From Dyella tabacisoli (GTDB taxonomy: Bacteria > Pseudomonadota > Gammaproteobacteria > Xanthomonadales > Rhodanobacteraceae): a stretch of DNA of 64,000 nucleotides. The notes beneath the pieces were generated by a model. That model did not search any database and had not been told where the DNA came from. It was given only the letters and a program-made list of their open reading frames with translations. The translations under genes and the position numbers were made by a program. The stretch is from contig NZ_KZ857176.1 in assembly GCF_003350925.1 (NCBI RefSeq), positions 372,001 through 436,000 of the forward strand, written 5' to 3'. Below are positions 7,231 to 15,181 of this stretch, piece after piece. How positions within the stretch are numbered: position 1 is the stretch's first letter; each line of letters opens with the position of its first letter.

Positions 7231-8268
7231 TCAGTGGACGTAGTTGATTGCGATGGCCGGGGTGATCGTGGATGCCGTGCGACGGTTTCCCATCACCACG
7301 CGGGTGCCCAGGAGTACGCCGACGTTGGCATTCCAACTGTATTCGAGCGCCGGCGCGAAGCCGAACGCTACGCTGGGGCCGGAGTTGTGCCGAATGCTTG
7401 GCGGCTCTTGCATGCCGTGGGGATCGAGTACGTTGTATCCGCTGACGCGGGTGTTGCGGTTATGGCGGTAGGTGACATCGAGTGCCAGCACCCAGCGCTG
7501 CGTCATGCTGTACTCCCACGCCGCGTTAGCCAGGAAAGAGCTGCCTGGCTTGGCGTTGCCGCGAAACCCTTCAAGCGTGTTGTAGACGCTGACATCTTCG
7601 ACACTCACCTTGTTGGAATAGGCTTGCGACACGTTGAAGCGCATGCGCAAAGTGCGGCCGTTGGCAAGCCTGAAATACGTCTGCGTGTTGAGCTGCAACG
7701 TGGTGGTATGGGCACCGCTGCCGAGGCCGTCGCTCGGTCGGTTACCCAGGCGGTCGTACTTGCCGGTGGGGAAGGTCTCCTGCAGCTCGAACGCGATCGT
7801 CGGAATCCAGCTACCTTCATGAAACTGGGTCAGCCGGTATTGAGCCTGCACACTGATATCGCCCAGCCCGACACCGGAGCTGTTGGGGCCGCCGCTTACC
7901 TTGTTGTAGCCAAAAACCGGAATCAGCCCGACGGTGAGCCTGTCGGCGAGTCCGTACTGCATATAGGTGAGCGAGCCGAAGCTGTTCGAATGAGTGGCGG
8001 TCACATCGTAGAGATATGGTTCAATCAAGAAATGTCCGCGCGGCAATGTCGCAGCCGAGTTCGCCAGCATGGGGCCGGTCCACCATGGGTCGCCTTGTGA
8101 CTGGCCGACTGTCGGCGCCGGTGGCTCTGCGGCCACGTTGGCGGATGCCGCCGAGGCTGTTTGTGAACATGCTGGAAGTGAGTGCGAAAAACACCCAAGC
8201 AGGCACAGCAGGGAAAGGGTTTTGGCATGGCGAAGCGGGATCATTGTCTTCGTCAGATTCATGTGCAT
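7231..8268 (-). CDS. Outer-membrane beta-barrel protein of the phenol-degradation MetA-like family
   Basis: A 345-residue protein. A signal sequence (about 1-40, with PACSQT near its end) is followed by alternating aromatic/polar strands typical of a beta-barrel and ending in a terminal YVH. Repeated GLGDISVQAQYR- and FETFPTGKYD-type segments place it with the putative transporter family often annotated MetA pathway of phenol degradation. These are thought to be outer-membrane channels, but the substrate is unknown. ATGs at 8268 and 8262 are both possible; the first has GAGAAAA upstream. It is divergent from the MocR regulator, so that regulator may control it. Confidence 0.75.
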   Translation of the reverse strand: MHMNLTKTMIPLRHAKTLSLLCLLGCFSHSLPACSQTASAASANVAAEPPAPTVGQSQGDPWWTGPMLANSAATLPRGHFLIEPYLYDVTATHSNSFGSLTYMQYGLADRLTVGLIPVFGYNKVSGGPNSSGVGLGDISVQAQYRLTQFHEGSWIPTIAFELQETFPTGKYDRLGNRPSDGLGSGAHTTTLQLNTQTYFRLANGRTLRMRFNVSQAYSNKVSVEDVSVYNTLEGFRGNAKPGSSFLANAAWEYSMTQRWVLALDVTYRHNRNTRVSGYNVLDPHGMQEPPSIRHNSGPSVAFGFAPALEYSWNANVGVLLGTRVVMGNRRTASTITPAIAINYVH

Positions 8269-8385
8269 TGCTTTTCTCGTGTCACCGTTACGATCCAGTT
8301 TGTTTCCCAAGCCTTGCCTCCGCCATCCGAAAAATGTTTATTCAAAGCGATACGAGTTCGTTGTGATGTCCGAGCGGCTTTTGAA
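8259..8385 (-). pseudogene. Decayed C-terminal fragment of a DUF1579-like gene
   Basis: Minus-strand translation upstream of the beta-barrel gene gives SDITTNSYRFE, a stop (TAA, one change from CAA), TF, then after a one-base shift SDGGGKAWETNWIVTVTR and a stop at 8259. This lines up with SDITPDS...STDGGKTWEENWIATDTR at the end of the intact DUF1579-like protein at 6602-7222. With one nonsense change and one frameshift it cannot be expressed as a domain. Its last codons overlap the start of the barrel gene. Confidence 0.7.
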
Positions 8386-8418
8386 TGCCTGACTGCGCTG
8401 AGGGAAAGTAAGTCAAAT

Positions 8419-8467
8419 AGTGGTTCGCTGAAATAGCCACTTTGCTACGATTCGATATAACCACTTA
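8419..8467 (+). promoter_or_regulatory. Probable MocR binding boxes (two direct, one inverted)
   Basis: Three copies of a CCACTT-type box sit just upstream of the MocR start: inverted AGTGGTT (8419-8425), direct AGCCACTTT (8435-8443) and direct AACCACTTA (8459-8467), with 24 bp between the direct copies. Direct repeats plus one inverted repeat at this position are the usual operator layout for autoregulated MocR proteins such as PdxR. They could also control the divergent barrel gene. Confidence 0.55.
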
Positions 8468-8480
8468 AGGCGCGCCCGGA

Positions 8481-9950
8481 ATGAAACGCACTGCTGCCAG
8501 CTTTCTGCCGCCGATTGCGCTCGATGTCCGCAGCGAGACGCCGATGTACCACCAACTGTCGGACTGGTTCCGGCGGGCGATCATCGACGGTCAGTTGCGG
8601 CCGGGGCAGCGGGTGCCGTCAACCAGAAATCTCGCCCATGAGCTGAAAATTTCCCGCATACCGGTCCTGAGCGCCTACGAGCAGTTGTATGCCGAAGGTT
8701 ACTTGGAGACTTTCGTGGGTGCCGGCACCTGTGTCGCCCGATCGATACCCGACGAGACATTGAAGCCGGCGCGAAACGCGTCGCTGGAAATTCATCAGCA
8801 TGGAGCTCCGCGCAGGGTCTCCCGGCGTGCGACCTTGATGTGCGAGCCTGCACAAACATGGTTGGATAACCAAGGCGCGTTTCGAGTGGGTCTACCCGCC
8901 CTCGACCACTTTCCTGTCGGGGTATGGTCGAAGCTGGTGAATCGACATTCGCGCAAGCCACCCATCGAGATGATGGCTTATGGCGAACCCATGGGGTATC
9001 TGCCCTTTCGCGAAGCCATCGCGGAGTACCTGAGCACGGTTCGCGCCGTACGCTGCGAGGCGTCGCAAATTTTGGTGACGACAGGATCGCAGCAAGGCTT
9101 GCAGATTTGTGCCCATGCCTTGTTGGACCCCAAAGAACGTGTCTGGATGGAAGAGCCCGGCTATCCCGGTGCGCATCAGGCGTTGATGACCGCCGGGGCG
9201 CGGGCCATTGCGGTTCCGGTCGACGAGGAAGGCTTGAACGTGGCCGAGGGTATTCGGCGAGGGCGCGGCGCACGCGCTGTTTACATCACGCCATCGCATC
9301 AATTCCCTCTGGGTATGACGATGAGTGCCACGCGACGGATGCAGCTATTGAGTTGGGCAGTGCGCAACGGCGCCTGGATCATCGAGGATGACTACGATAG
9401 CGAATACCGATTCGGGGGCCGTCCGATTGCATCGCTGCAAGGATTGGATACGGACGACCGGGTCATCTACGTAGGAACATTCAGCAAAGTGATGTTTCCC
9501 GCTTTGCGCTTGGGATATGTGGTGGTTCCCAAAGATTTGCTGCCGGCGTTTTCCGCCGTGAGACATGCCACCGACACTTTTTCCTCCACGCTTTATCAAG
9601 TCGCCATGACCGACTTTATTCGCGAGGGGCATTTCGCACGGCACATCCGCAAAATGCGTGCGCTGTATATGGAGCGGCGAACGGTATTGCTGGAGGCGAT
9701 CCATCAACAGATGGCAGGCAAGCTCGAAGTCATTGGCGCCGAAGCGGGGATGCAACTGGTGGCATTGCTGCCGCCCGGCGTTGACGATGTGGCCGTGTCG
9801 ATAGCAGCGGCCCGGCGAGGTGTTTCAGCCAGGCCGTTGTCGCTGTGCTATGTGAGCCCGCCTGCGCGAGGCGGGCTGATTCTTGGTTATGGAGGCGCGA
9901 GCACGCGCGAGATTCAGGACGGCATACGCAAGCTCAAGCTGTGCCTGTGA
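8481..9950 (+). CDS. MocR/PdxR-type transcriptional regulator (GntR HTH fused to PLP aminotransferase fold)
   Basis: A 489-residue fusion. Residues about 10-85 are a GntR winged helix (PMYHQLSDWFRRAIIDGQL, PSTRNLAHEL, SAYEQLYAEGYL). Residues about 110-489 are a fold-type I aminotransferase domain. PLP-binding residues are present: IIEDDYDSEYRF with D303-Y305 and the Schiff-base lysine K336 in VGTFSK. MocR proteins use PLP or a PLP adduct as effector and often control vitamin B6 or amino-acid metabolism. No pdxST genes are nearby, so the target is more likely the divergent beta-barrel operon. Confidence 0.9.
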   Translation: MKRTAASFLPPIALDVRSETPMYHQLSDWFRRAIIDGQLRPGQRVPSTRNLAHELKISRIPVLSAYEQLYAEGYLETFVGAGTCVARSIPDETLKPARNASLEIHQHGAPRRVSRRATLMCEPAQTWLDNQGAFRVGLPALDHFPVGVWSKLVNRHSRKPPIEMMAYGEPMGYLPFREAIAEYLSTVRAVRCEASQILVTTGSQQGLQICAHALLDPKERVWMEEPGYPGAHQALMTAGARAIAVPVDEEGLNVAEGIRRGRGARAVYITPSHQFPLGMTMSATRRMQLLSWAVRNGAWIIEDDYDSEYRFGGRPIASLQGLDTDDRVIYVGTFSKVMFPALRLGYVVVPKDLLPAFSAVRHATDTFSSTLYQVAMTDFIREGHFARHIRKMRALYMERRTVLLEAIHQQMAGKLEVIGAEAGMQLVALLPPGVDDVAVSIAAARRGVSARPLSLCYVSPPARGGLILGYGGASTREIQDGIRKLKLCL

Positions 9951-9963
9951 GAGCCGGGTCAGG

Positions 9964-9985
9964 CCCTTCATGCCCGAAGGGTTTT
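9964..9985 (+). terminator. Possible terminator after the MocR gene
   Basis: CCCTTC / GAAGGG stem with a six-base loop followed by TTTT on the plus strand, 14 bp after the MocR stop. It overlaps the last codons of the convergent dehydrogenase gene. The stem is short, so strength is uncertain. Confidence 0.4.
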
Positions 9986-10828
9986 CACGAGCGCGATGAC
10001 ATCCTCTTCGCCCAAGCCTTCTTTAGCCGCGTTCGATAAGAGCTCACGACAGGCAGCGAGGAGCGTGGCTGGGCAGCCGGCATTCGATGCGGCACCGGCA
10101 GCGGCCAACGCACTGTCGAGTACATTCTTTACCGCAGCCTGTGGCGCGAAATCCAGTGTCGCCAGTTTGGGCAGCTTGGCCCGCATGAGGTCGTTTGCCA
10201 TTTGTCCGCTTAGCAAAACATCGCTGAAAGTTTGCATGTCCAGGCCGGATTGCCGGGCGAAATGGGCCGCCTCGCACAGCGATACCATCATCGGAATCAG
10301 CACCATATTGGTGGCATGTTTCATGCGAAGCCCACCGGGTACCGGCCCGCAATAAAAGATTTCGTGACAGACCGACGATAGCAAGGGGAGTACGCGGTCC
10401 ACGTCCGATTGAGCTCCCGCGAGCAAACCGACGAGCCGGCCTGCTTCGGCCGGCTTGCGAGAACCCGATACCGGGGCCTCGACATAGTGGCCGCCTGCGC
10501 TATGCACTTGCTCGGCGAGCGCTGTGGAAAAACCAGTCGATGTCGTGCCCATCTGCACCAGAGTGCGATGCGCAACACGCTGGCGAAACAGGGGCGTGCC
10601 GCGGTCGAGGACTTTATCGATGGCACTTTCGTCGGCGAGCATGAGGAAGATGGTTTCCGCGCTGGAAAACAATTCATCCAGCGAGCCGGCGAGCACTGCC
10701 CCGGCGGCGACCAGCGAATCGCATTTCGAGATCGTGCGATTCCACACGATCAACGGAACCCCGCCACGGAGCATGTTGTGTGCAATGGGCTGGCCCATCG
10801 CGCCAATACCTATAAAGCCAACCGTCAT
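9968..10828 (-). CDS. NAD(P)-dependent beta-hydroxyacid dehydrogenase (HIBADH/GarR family)
   Basis: A 286-residue enzyme of the 3-hydroxyisobutyrate / tartronate-semialdehyde reductase family. The N-terminal Rossmann motif GFIGIGAMGQPIA (about 4-16) is followed by the substrate-binding VQMGTTSTG and the catalytic-lysine region GLRMKHATNM. It oxidises or reduces a short beta-hydroxy acid; the specific substrate cannot be told. The ATG at 10828 was chosen because AGGA lies 6 bases upstream; an earlier TTG is also in frame. It is 30 bp downstream of a VOC gene on the same strand, so the two may form an operon handling a small aldehyde or keto acid. Confidence 0.87.
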   Translation of the reverse strand: MTVGFIGIGAMGQPIAHNMLRGGVPLIVWNRTISKCDSLVAAGAVLAGSLDELFSSAETIFLMLADESAIDKVLDRGTPLFRQRVAHRTLVQMGTTSTGFSTALAEQVHSAGGHYVEAPVSGSRKPAEAGRLVGLLAGAQSDVDRVLPLLSSVCHEIFYCGPVPGGLRMKHATNMVLIPMMVSLCEAAHFARQSGLDMQTFSDVLLSGQMANDLMRAKLPKLATLDFAPQAAVKNVLDSALAAAGAASNAGCPATLLAACRELLSNAAKEGLGEEDVIALVKTLRA

Positions 10829-10858
10829 AAACAATCCTGGTGTGGATAGGCCGGCCGG

Positions 10859-11320
10859 TCAGGCTGGTTTTTCGTTCGATGAAACCCATTGACCGCCCCA
10901 GGCGCTGGGATCGACATTCGATTCGGTTTGCGAAAATGTCCAGACGTGGTTCGCCATATCGGCGACGTTGTATTGGCGTTCGCCATAGGGAAACGAGGTG
11001 GGTTCGCTGATGATCTTGGCACCCATGCTCCTGGCTTTCTTGCAGTGTTGATCCACACTGGCGACACGGACCATCACCGAGTGGCTGACCGTCCCAGGAT
11101 GCAAGAAGGCATCGGGGCTCTCGGCGACGACAATCGCAGCGTGACCGACGTTGAGTTGAATACGGTGACTGCCGATGCGCAGGCGCTCGGTAAAACCGAA
11201 AGTTCGGCACAGCCATTTCGATGCTGCGATCACATCCGGGTAATGGAGTACCGGGATGACCGTCGCCGCCGGCATGGATTGATTGTCCGGGCCGTGCAAG
11301 AAGCTGTTCTCGGTAGGCAT
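10859..11320 (-). CDS. VOC-superfamily (glyoxalase-like) protein
   Basis: A 153-residue protein with two VOC modules: VIPVLHYPDVIAASKWLCRTFGFTE (first strand-helix), then HSVMVRVASVDQHCKKARSMGA and YNVADMANHVWTFSQ near the C-terminus. Members of this branch bind small hydrophobic molecules or a metal. The C-terminal VADMANHVW resembles the usual DPxGHxW, so one metal-type His is kept. The start at 11320 has AGGAG 9 bases upstream. Likely co-transcribed with the downstream HIBADH-like gene. Function unassigned. Confidence 0.82.
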   Translation of the reverse strand: MPTENSFLHGPDNQSMPAATVIPVLHYPDVIAASKWLCRTFGFTERLRIGSHRIQLNVGHAAIVVAESPDAFLHPGTVSHSVMVRVASVDQHCKKARSMGAKIISEPTSFPYGERQYNVADMANHVWTFSQTESNVDPSAWGGQWVSSNEKPA

Positions 11321-11372
11321 CTGAGTGAACTCCTGATGATGACAATGCTTGGTTGGAAAGCTGGTTGGAGAG

Positions 11373-12773
11373 CTATGGGGCCGTGCTGTTTTTCAAGATG
11401 CGCGGCAGGGCTTGGGCAGGGCCGTCTCCATCCGCGAAGTAGTCCAGCCGGATGATCTTGCCGTCGGTGTCGCGAACCGGTACGAAGTAGCTCAGCTCAT
11501 CGGGGATGAAGTGAAGCTGCTGGCCGGCCGTCATCTGCAATGGAATCACGTTTTTATTGCCACGTTGTGCATAGAGCGTGTGGTCTTTGACGGACAGCGT
11601 CTCGATGGTGTTCTCGTCGATCCGGTAGGTGCCCTCAAGTGCCTGCAATGTCTCATCGGACGCAGGTACGGCGACGACCTCGGGAAAGGGCTCTCCCAGC
11701 GCGATCGCCGCGAGGCGCCGGCCCATGGATCGCGCATCGAAATTATCGTCGTTGGCGAGGGCGATGACCGTGATGTCCTGCTTCGGAAGATACGCCACGA
11801 CGGCAGCGAAGCCGTCGATCTGGCCGGTGTGTCCGACCATCGTGTTGCCCCGGATATGCCAGATATACATGCCCAGGCCATAGCGATAAGCCGATGGCGT
11901 GCCGGGCAGGTCCGGCGCCGGCGTCGTCATCTGCTGCAGGCCTTGTTTGCCGATGGCTCGGCCATCTGCCAGGGCACGCATCCACAGCCGTAGATCGTCG
12001 ACCGTGGATACCAGCGCACCGGCCGCCGCAGGCACGGTCATGCTGATGAACTTGGCGTTGCTGACTTGGTGTGTCGACGAGTCTGTGGTGTAGCCCGCGG
12101 TACGCCCTGGAATGAGCAGGGCATTGCCGCCATACGTCGTGTGCTTCAGTCCCAGCGGTTGGAGTAGCTGCTTTTGCAGCGCGTCGTACCACGGTTCGCC
12201 GGTGACTTTTTCGATGACCGCACCGAGCAGGATGAAGCCGGCATTGGAGTAGGCCCAGCCGGTGCCGGGCGCGAAGCTAGGCGGTCGCTTGCGGATTTCC
12301 GCGATGAGGGTGGCGGTATCGGCGTCGCGCCGGGTAAATCCGGGCGTCGGGTCTTTCGTGATGTCCGAAATGCCGGCCGTGTGGCTTAGCAGTTCGCGCA
12401 GGGTGATGCCGGTGGCGTTGGGAAAGTCGGGCAGGTACTTTGCCAGTGAATCGTCGAGCGACAGCTTGCCCAGCTCGGCCAGCTTCAGGATTGTCGCCGC
12501 CGTAAACATCTTGGTGACCGAGGCGATTCGGAACACGTGGTCGGCCGAAAGCGGAACACCCAGCTCGATCTCGGCGCGGCCACGGGCGCCGCGGAATATC
12601 ACCGTGTCGCCTTGCGCAATCAGTACCGCGACACCGGGAGCCTCTGGGCTGGCCGCCCGCTCAAGCGCTTGCTGGGCTTGTCGTGCCATCGTCATGTTCG
12701 AAAGAGGCGAGGCAAGCGCCGTGCCCGCTGAACACGTAGCAATAAGTACAGCCAGACACGAACGCAAGGGCAT
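11373..12773 (-). CDS. Secreted serine hydrolase, class C beta-lactamase / penicillin-binding family
   Basis: A 466-residue protein with a signal peptide (about 1-21, ALA-SP), a beta-lactamase (PF00144) domain to about residue 360 and a C-terminal lipocalin-like extension. Active-site motifs are S85-V-T-K88, a YSN triad residue in GWAYSNAGFILLG, and HTG in MVGHTGQIDGF in the KTG position. Such proteins are mostly esterases or D-amino-peptidases rather than antibiotic-resistance enzymes. The start at 12773 has GGAGAA upstream; the frame continues to 12848 without a signal peptide. Confidence 0.88.
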   Translation of the reverse strand: MPLRSCLAVLIATCSAGTALASPLSNMTMARQAQQALERAASPEAPGVAVLIAQGDTVIFRGARGRAEIELGVPLSADHVFRIASVTKMFTAATILKLAELGKLSLDDSLAKYLPDFPNATGITLRELLSHTAGISDITKDPTPGFTRRDADTATLIAEIRKRPPSFAPGTGWAYSNAGFILLGAVIEKVTGEPWYDALQKQLLQPLGLKHTTYGGNALLIPGRTAGYTTDSSTHQVSNAKFISMTVPAAAGALVSTVDDLRLWMRALADGRAIGKQGLQQMTTPAPDLPGTPSAYRYGLGMYIWHIRGNTMVGHTGQIDGFAAVVAYLPKQDITVIALANDDNFDARSMGRRLAAIALGEPFPEVVAVPASDETLQALEGTYRIDENTIETLSVKDHTLYAQRGNKNVIPLQMTAGQQLHFIPDELSYFVPVRDTDGKIIRLDYFADGDGPAQALPRILKNSTAP

Positions 12774-12987
12774 GTTCAATTCTCCGCGTACAAACTGGGT
12801 TTCGACCGATAGTAATAAAGGAAAGCGCAGTGCTTGGCAGTCGTGCATTGCAGCATTGGATCGTGTCTATGCTCGACCACGTCACTTCTATGACCCTGTC
12901 TTATTGACGCTGCCAACAGGGGGCGCGTAGGTTCGGCCGCGCTATAGCCCTGCCCCGGCTAGGGGCAACTCTGGAAGGAGGAAGTGT

Positions 12988-13206
12988 ATGAGCATGAAGT
13001 TTCGCGTTGCTTGCGTGTTTCTGTTCGGCATGGGTCTAGGCGCCGCCGCCGTGGCCAGCGTGCCACCACCGAGTATCACCCCGCAAATGGCCGCATGCGT
13101 TGCCGCCTCGTGTACCGGCTTGAGCGGGTCTGCCTATAGCGCTTGTTTTTCGTGTTGTGTGCACACAGGGGGTAACGGCCCGTGTCCGGCCGGTGGCGTT
13201 AACTGA
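12988..13206 (+). CDS. Small secreted cysteine-rich peptide (unknown)
   Basis: A 72-residue precursor with a typical signal peptide (about 1-23, ending AVA) and a mature part of about 49 residues with six cysteines at 37, 42, 53, 56, 57 and 66 (pattern C-x4-C-x10-C-x2-CC-x8-C). The Shine-Dalgarno AAGGAGG is ideal, 6 bases before the ATG, so it is very likely translated. I do not recognise the family. The even number of cysteines suggests three disulfides. The next gene, 46 bp downstream, encodes a membrane-anchored CPHC thiol protein, which may be its redox partner. Confidence 0.72.
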   Translation: MSMKFRVACVFLFGMGLGAAAVASVPPPSITPQMAACVAASCTGLSGSAYSACFSCCVHTGGNGPCPAGGVN

Positions 13207-13252
13207 CGATGTACCGATCTTCCGCCATGCCGGCGATTGGGCGAGATAAGTC

Positions 13253-13693
13253 ATGCGCTTGAAAAGCCTGCTGTTCATGGCGGTGTTTCTGGTGGTTGGC
13301 GTTGCCGCGGGCGTGGGAGTGGGGCGTTATGTGATCCCGCTCGTGCGTCCAGCGGCAGCGCTGCCGCAACTGGTGTCTAGCGGCGATTACCGCGAGCAGT
13401 ACATCAAGCCGGCGGGTAAGCCGGTGGTCTTGTTCTCGCTGTCCACCTGCCCGCATTGCCGGGATACGCGGGCTTACTTCGCGGCGCATGGCATCGTCTA
13501 TACCGACTATGTGATCGATGAGTCGGAAGATGCACGGATAAAGTTCGAGACATTGAACGAGCCGGGCGTTCCCGTGGTACTCACCACCGGGCATAAGGTC
13601 CGTGGTTACCATCCGCAAGCCTATGCCGATGTTTTCAAGCAGGACGGCGTAGCCGAGCGCCTAGGCGGTGCGTCCGATCTTAAAGGGCCTTAG
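13253..13693 (+). CDS. Membrane-anchored glutaredoxin/thioredoxin-fold protein with CPHC site
   Basis: A 146-residue protein with one N-terminal transmembrane anchor (about 5-27) and a glutaredoxin-like domain (about 50-140) carrying CPHC in LFSLSTCPHCRDTRAYF and a cis-Pro in PGVPVVL. The positive N-terminus predicts that the thiol domain faces the periplasm. CPHC is the DsbA-type active site and more oxidising than glutaredoxin CPYC. The final codons (GGGCCTTAG) are followed by a near-identical 16-bp duplication, at about 13679-13711. Downstream of the Cys-rich peptide gene on the same strand. Confidence 0.8.
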   Translation: MRLKSLLFMAVFLVVGVAAGVGVGRYVIPLVRPAAALPQLVSSGDYREQYIKPAGKPVVLFSLSTCPHCRDTRAYFAAHGIVYTDYVIDESEDARIKFETLNEPGVPVVLTTGHKVRGYHPQAYADVFKQDGVAERLGGASDLKGP

Positions 13694-13773
13694 AGCTTAA
13701 GGGCCTTAGACCTGTTCACGGCGCTACAATGCTTGTCCTGCTATCCAGCGACTTTCTTTTCGCCGAGTTTCGT

Positions 13774-14310
13774 ATGCGTAATCCTTTGCAAGAACAACTG
13801 CTCAAGGCCGGTCTGGTCAAGAAAGGCAAGGTCGCCGAAGTGGTGCGTGAGCAGGCCAAGCAGCGCCAGGGCAAGGCCCCGGCAGCGGCCAATCCCGAGC
13901 AGGTCGATGCGAAACAATTGCAGGCCGAACGTGCCGAACGCGATCGCGCGCTGGCGGCGGAGCGTAATGCACAGGCTCATGTGAATGAGCTGCGTGCGCA
14001 GATCCGCCAGATCGTCGAGACCAACAAGGTCAAGCGCGAGGGCGAGATCGATTACCGCTTTACCGACAACGACAAGATCAAGAGTCTGTTGGTCAACGAC
14101 CTTCTGCGCGCCCAGTTAGCCAAAGGCATCCTGGTCATCGCACGCCATGATGAAGGCTATGAGCTGTTGCCGCGCGCCGCCGCGGAAAAGATTTACGCCC
14201 GCGATGCCGCGATGATTGTGCTCGATCATGCGCGCGACCAAGCCACGGATAGCGGTAGTGATGACGAGTACTACAAGCAATTTCAGGTGCCGGACGATTT
14301 GACCTGGTAG
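13774..14310 (+). CDS. DUF2058 family protein (YaiL-like)
   Basis: A 178-residue protein, nearly the length of E. coli YaiL (179). The N-terminus MRNPLQEQLLKAGLVKKGK is the family hallmark, followed by a basic coiled segment rich in Arg, Glu and Gln (about 25-85) and a globular C-terminus (YRFTDNDKIKSLLVN ... LARGI-type). It is a cytoplasmic protein of unknown role. The earlier in-frame start at 13729 is not supported; the ATG at 13774 fits the family N-terminus. Confidence 0.88.
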   Translation: MRNPLQEQLLKAGLVKKGKVAEVVREQAKQRQGKAPAAANPEQVDAKQLQAERAERDRALAAERNAQAHVNELRAQIRQIVETNKVKREGEIDYRFTDNDKIKSLLVNDLLRAQLAKGILVIARHDEGYELLPRAAAEKIYARDAAMIVLDHARDQATDSGSDDEYYKQFQVPDDLTW

Positions 14311-14406
14311 TGGGCAACGTCAGCACGTTCGCTACTAGAGCCAAGAGCACCCCCCTCCCGACCTCCCCACGACCGACTTTTCGATCAACGCACTCTGGTC
14401 ATCGCT

Positions 14407-14904
14407 TCAAGTCAGCGCCGTATGCGCATGGAACGGCAACAGGGTGGCGCCGGTGCCGGCGATGGCCGGCTCGGCGATAGCAAGCTTCTCCTTGTTGCCG
14501 TCGACGACGACCAGGATGCGGCCCATGGCGATTTCGCTCTTGAACTTGCGGCTGATGACATCGGGTACTTCGGAGCCGACCAGTGCGCCGGTCCAGCAAC
14601 CTACTGTTGCGCCTGCCAGAACCATCGCGCCGGCGCCGGCAAGCGTTACGCCCAATGGAGGTACCGACAGAGCGATCAGGCCGAGCAATAGACCAGAGCC
14701 GCCACCGCAGGCAACGCCGCGCACGGCGGCGGGGTAGAAGTCGTTGCGGCCTGGCATCAGGTGATCGGGGATTTGCTTCAGTTCGATATCTTCGCGGGCG
14801 ATCAGCGAGATGTCGTTATCGTCGATACCGGCCTGCTTGGCCGCCTCCATCGCGGCTCGGGCAGAGGTCATGTCAGGGGTACTGAAGACGCATCGGGTTT
14901 TCAT
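14407..14904 (-). CDS. Glycine-zipper membrane protein, DUF1269-like
   Basis: A 165-residue protein. An N-terminal alpha/beta domain (about 1-60: CVFSTPDMTSARAAMEAAKQAGI) is followed by two glycine-rich hydrophobic segments (about 62-110, GGGSGLLLGLIAL and AGAGAMVLAGATVG) and a C-terminal domain beginning RILVVVDG. This resembles DUF1269/YflT-type stress-linked membrane proteins, whose function is unknown. GAAGGAG lies upstream of the ATG at 14904. An isolated gene, convergent with DUF2058. Confidence 0.72.
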   Translation of the reverse strand: MKTRCVFSTPDMTSARAAMEAAKQAGIDDNDISLIAREDIELKQIPDHLMPGRNDFYPAAVRGVACGGGSGLLLGLIALSVPPLGVTLAGAGAMVLAGATVGCWTGALVGSEVPDVISRKFKSEIAMGRILVVVDGNKEKLAIAEPAIAGTGATLLPFHAHTALT

Positions 14905-15107
14905 CAGGCGCTCCTTCGACCAAGGGTGCAGCACCTTTTGTGTGCGACCGTGCCGGAAGAAGGGCTGCGTTAGTGAAGCCGGTTCATGGCGCTATCTTTT
15001 CGCAGTGGCGTCGGCGGTGTGTGAACTTGTTGTTATCGAAACAGGCTCATGGAACGTCGCGCGAAGCTTGTCCAGACGCTGGAATACGACGCTTCAGGGA
15101 ATCTCCG

Positions 15108-15143
15108 CAGGGTGGCTGCAGATTTTCATCCCGTTGCCGATAA
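15108..15143 (+). promoter_or_regulatory. Candidate sigma-28 (FliA) flagellar promoter
   Basis: GCCGATAA at 15136-15143 is a perfect match to the FliA minus-10 element. The minus-35 position, 11 bases upstream (GCAGATTT, 15117-15124), matches TAAAGTTT at 4 of 8 positions. The predicted start lies about 30 bases ahead of the ATG of the FlxA-like gene, and flxA of E. coli is FliA-dependent, so element and gene fit each other. Confidence 0.6.
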
Positions 15144-15181
15144 CAGTAGCGATCCTCACCTCCGAGGCAGGGCGCCAGTCA

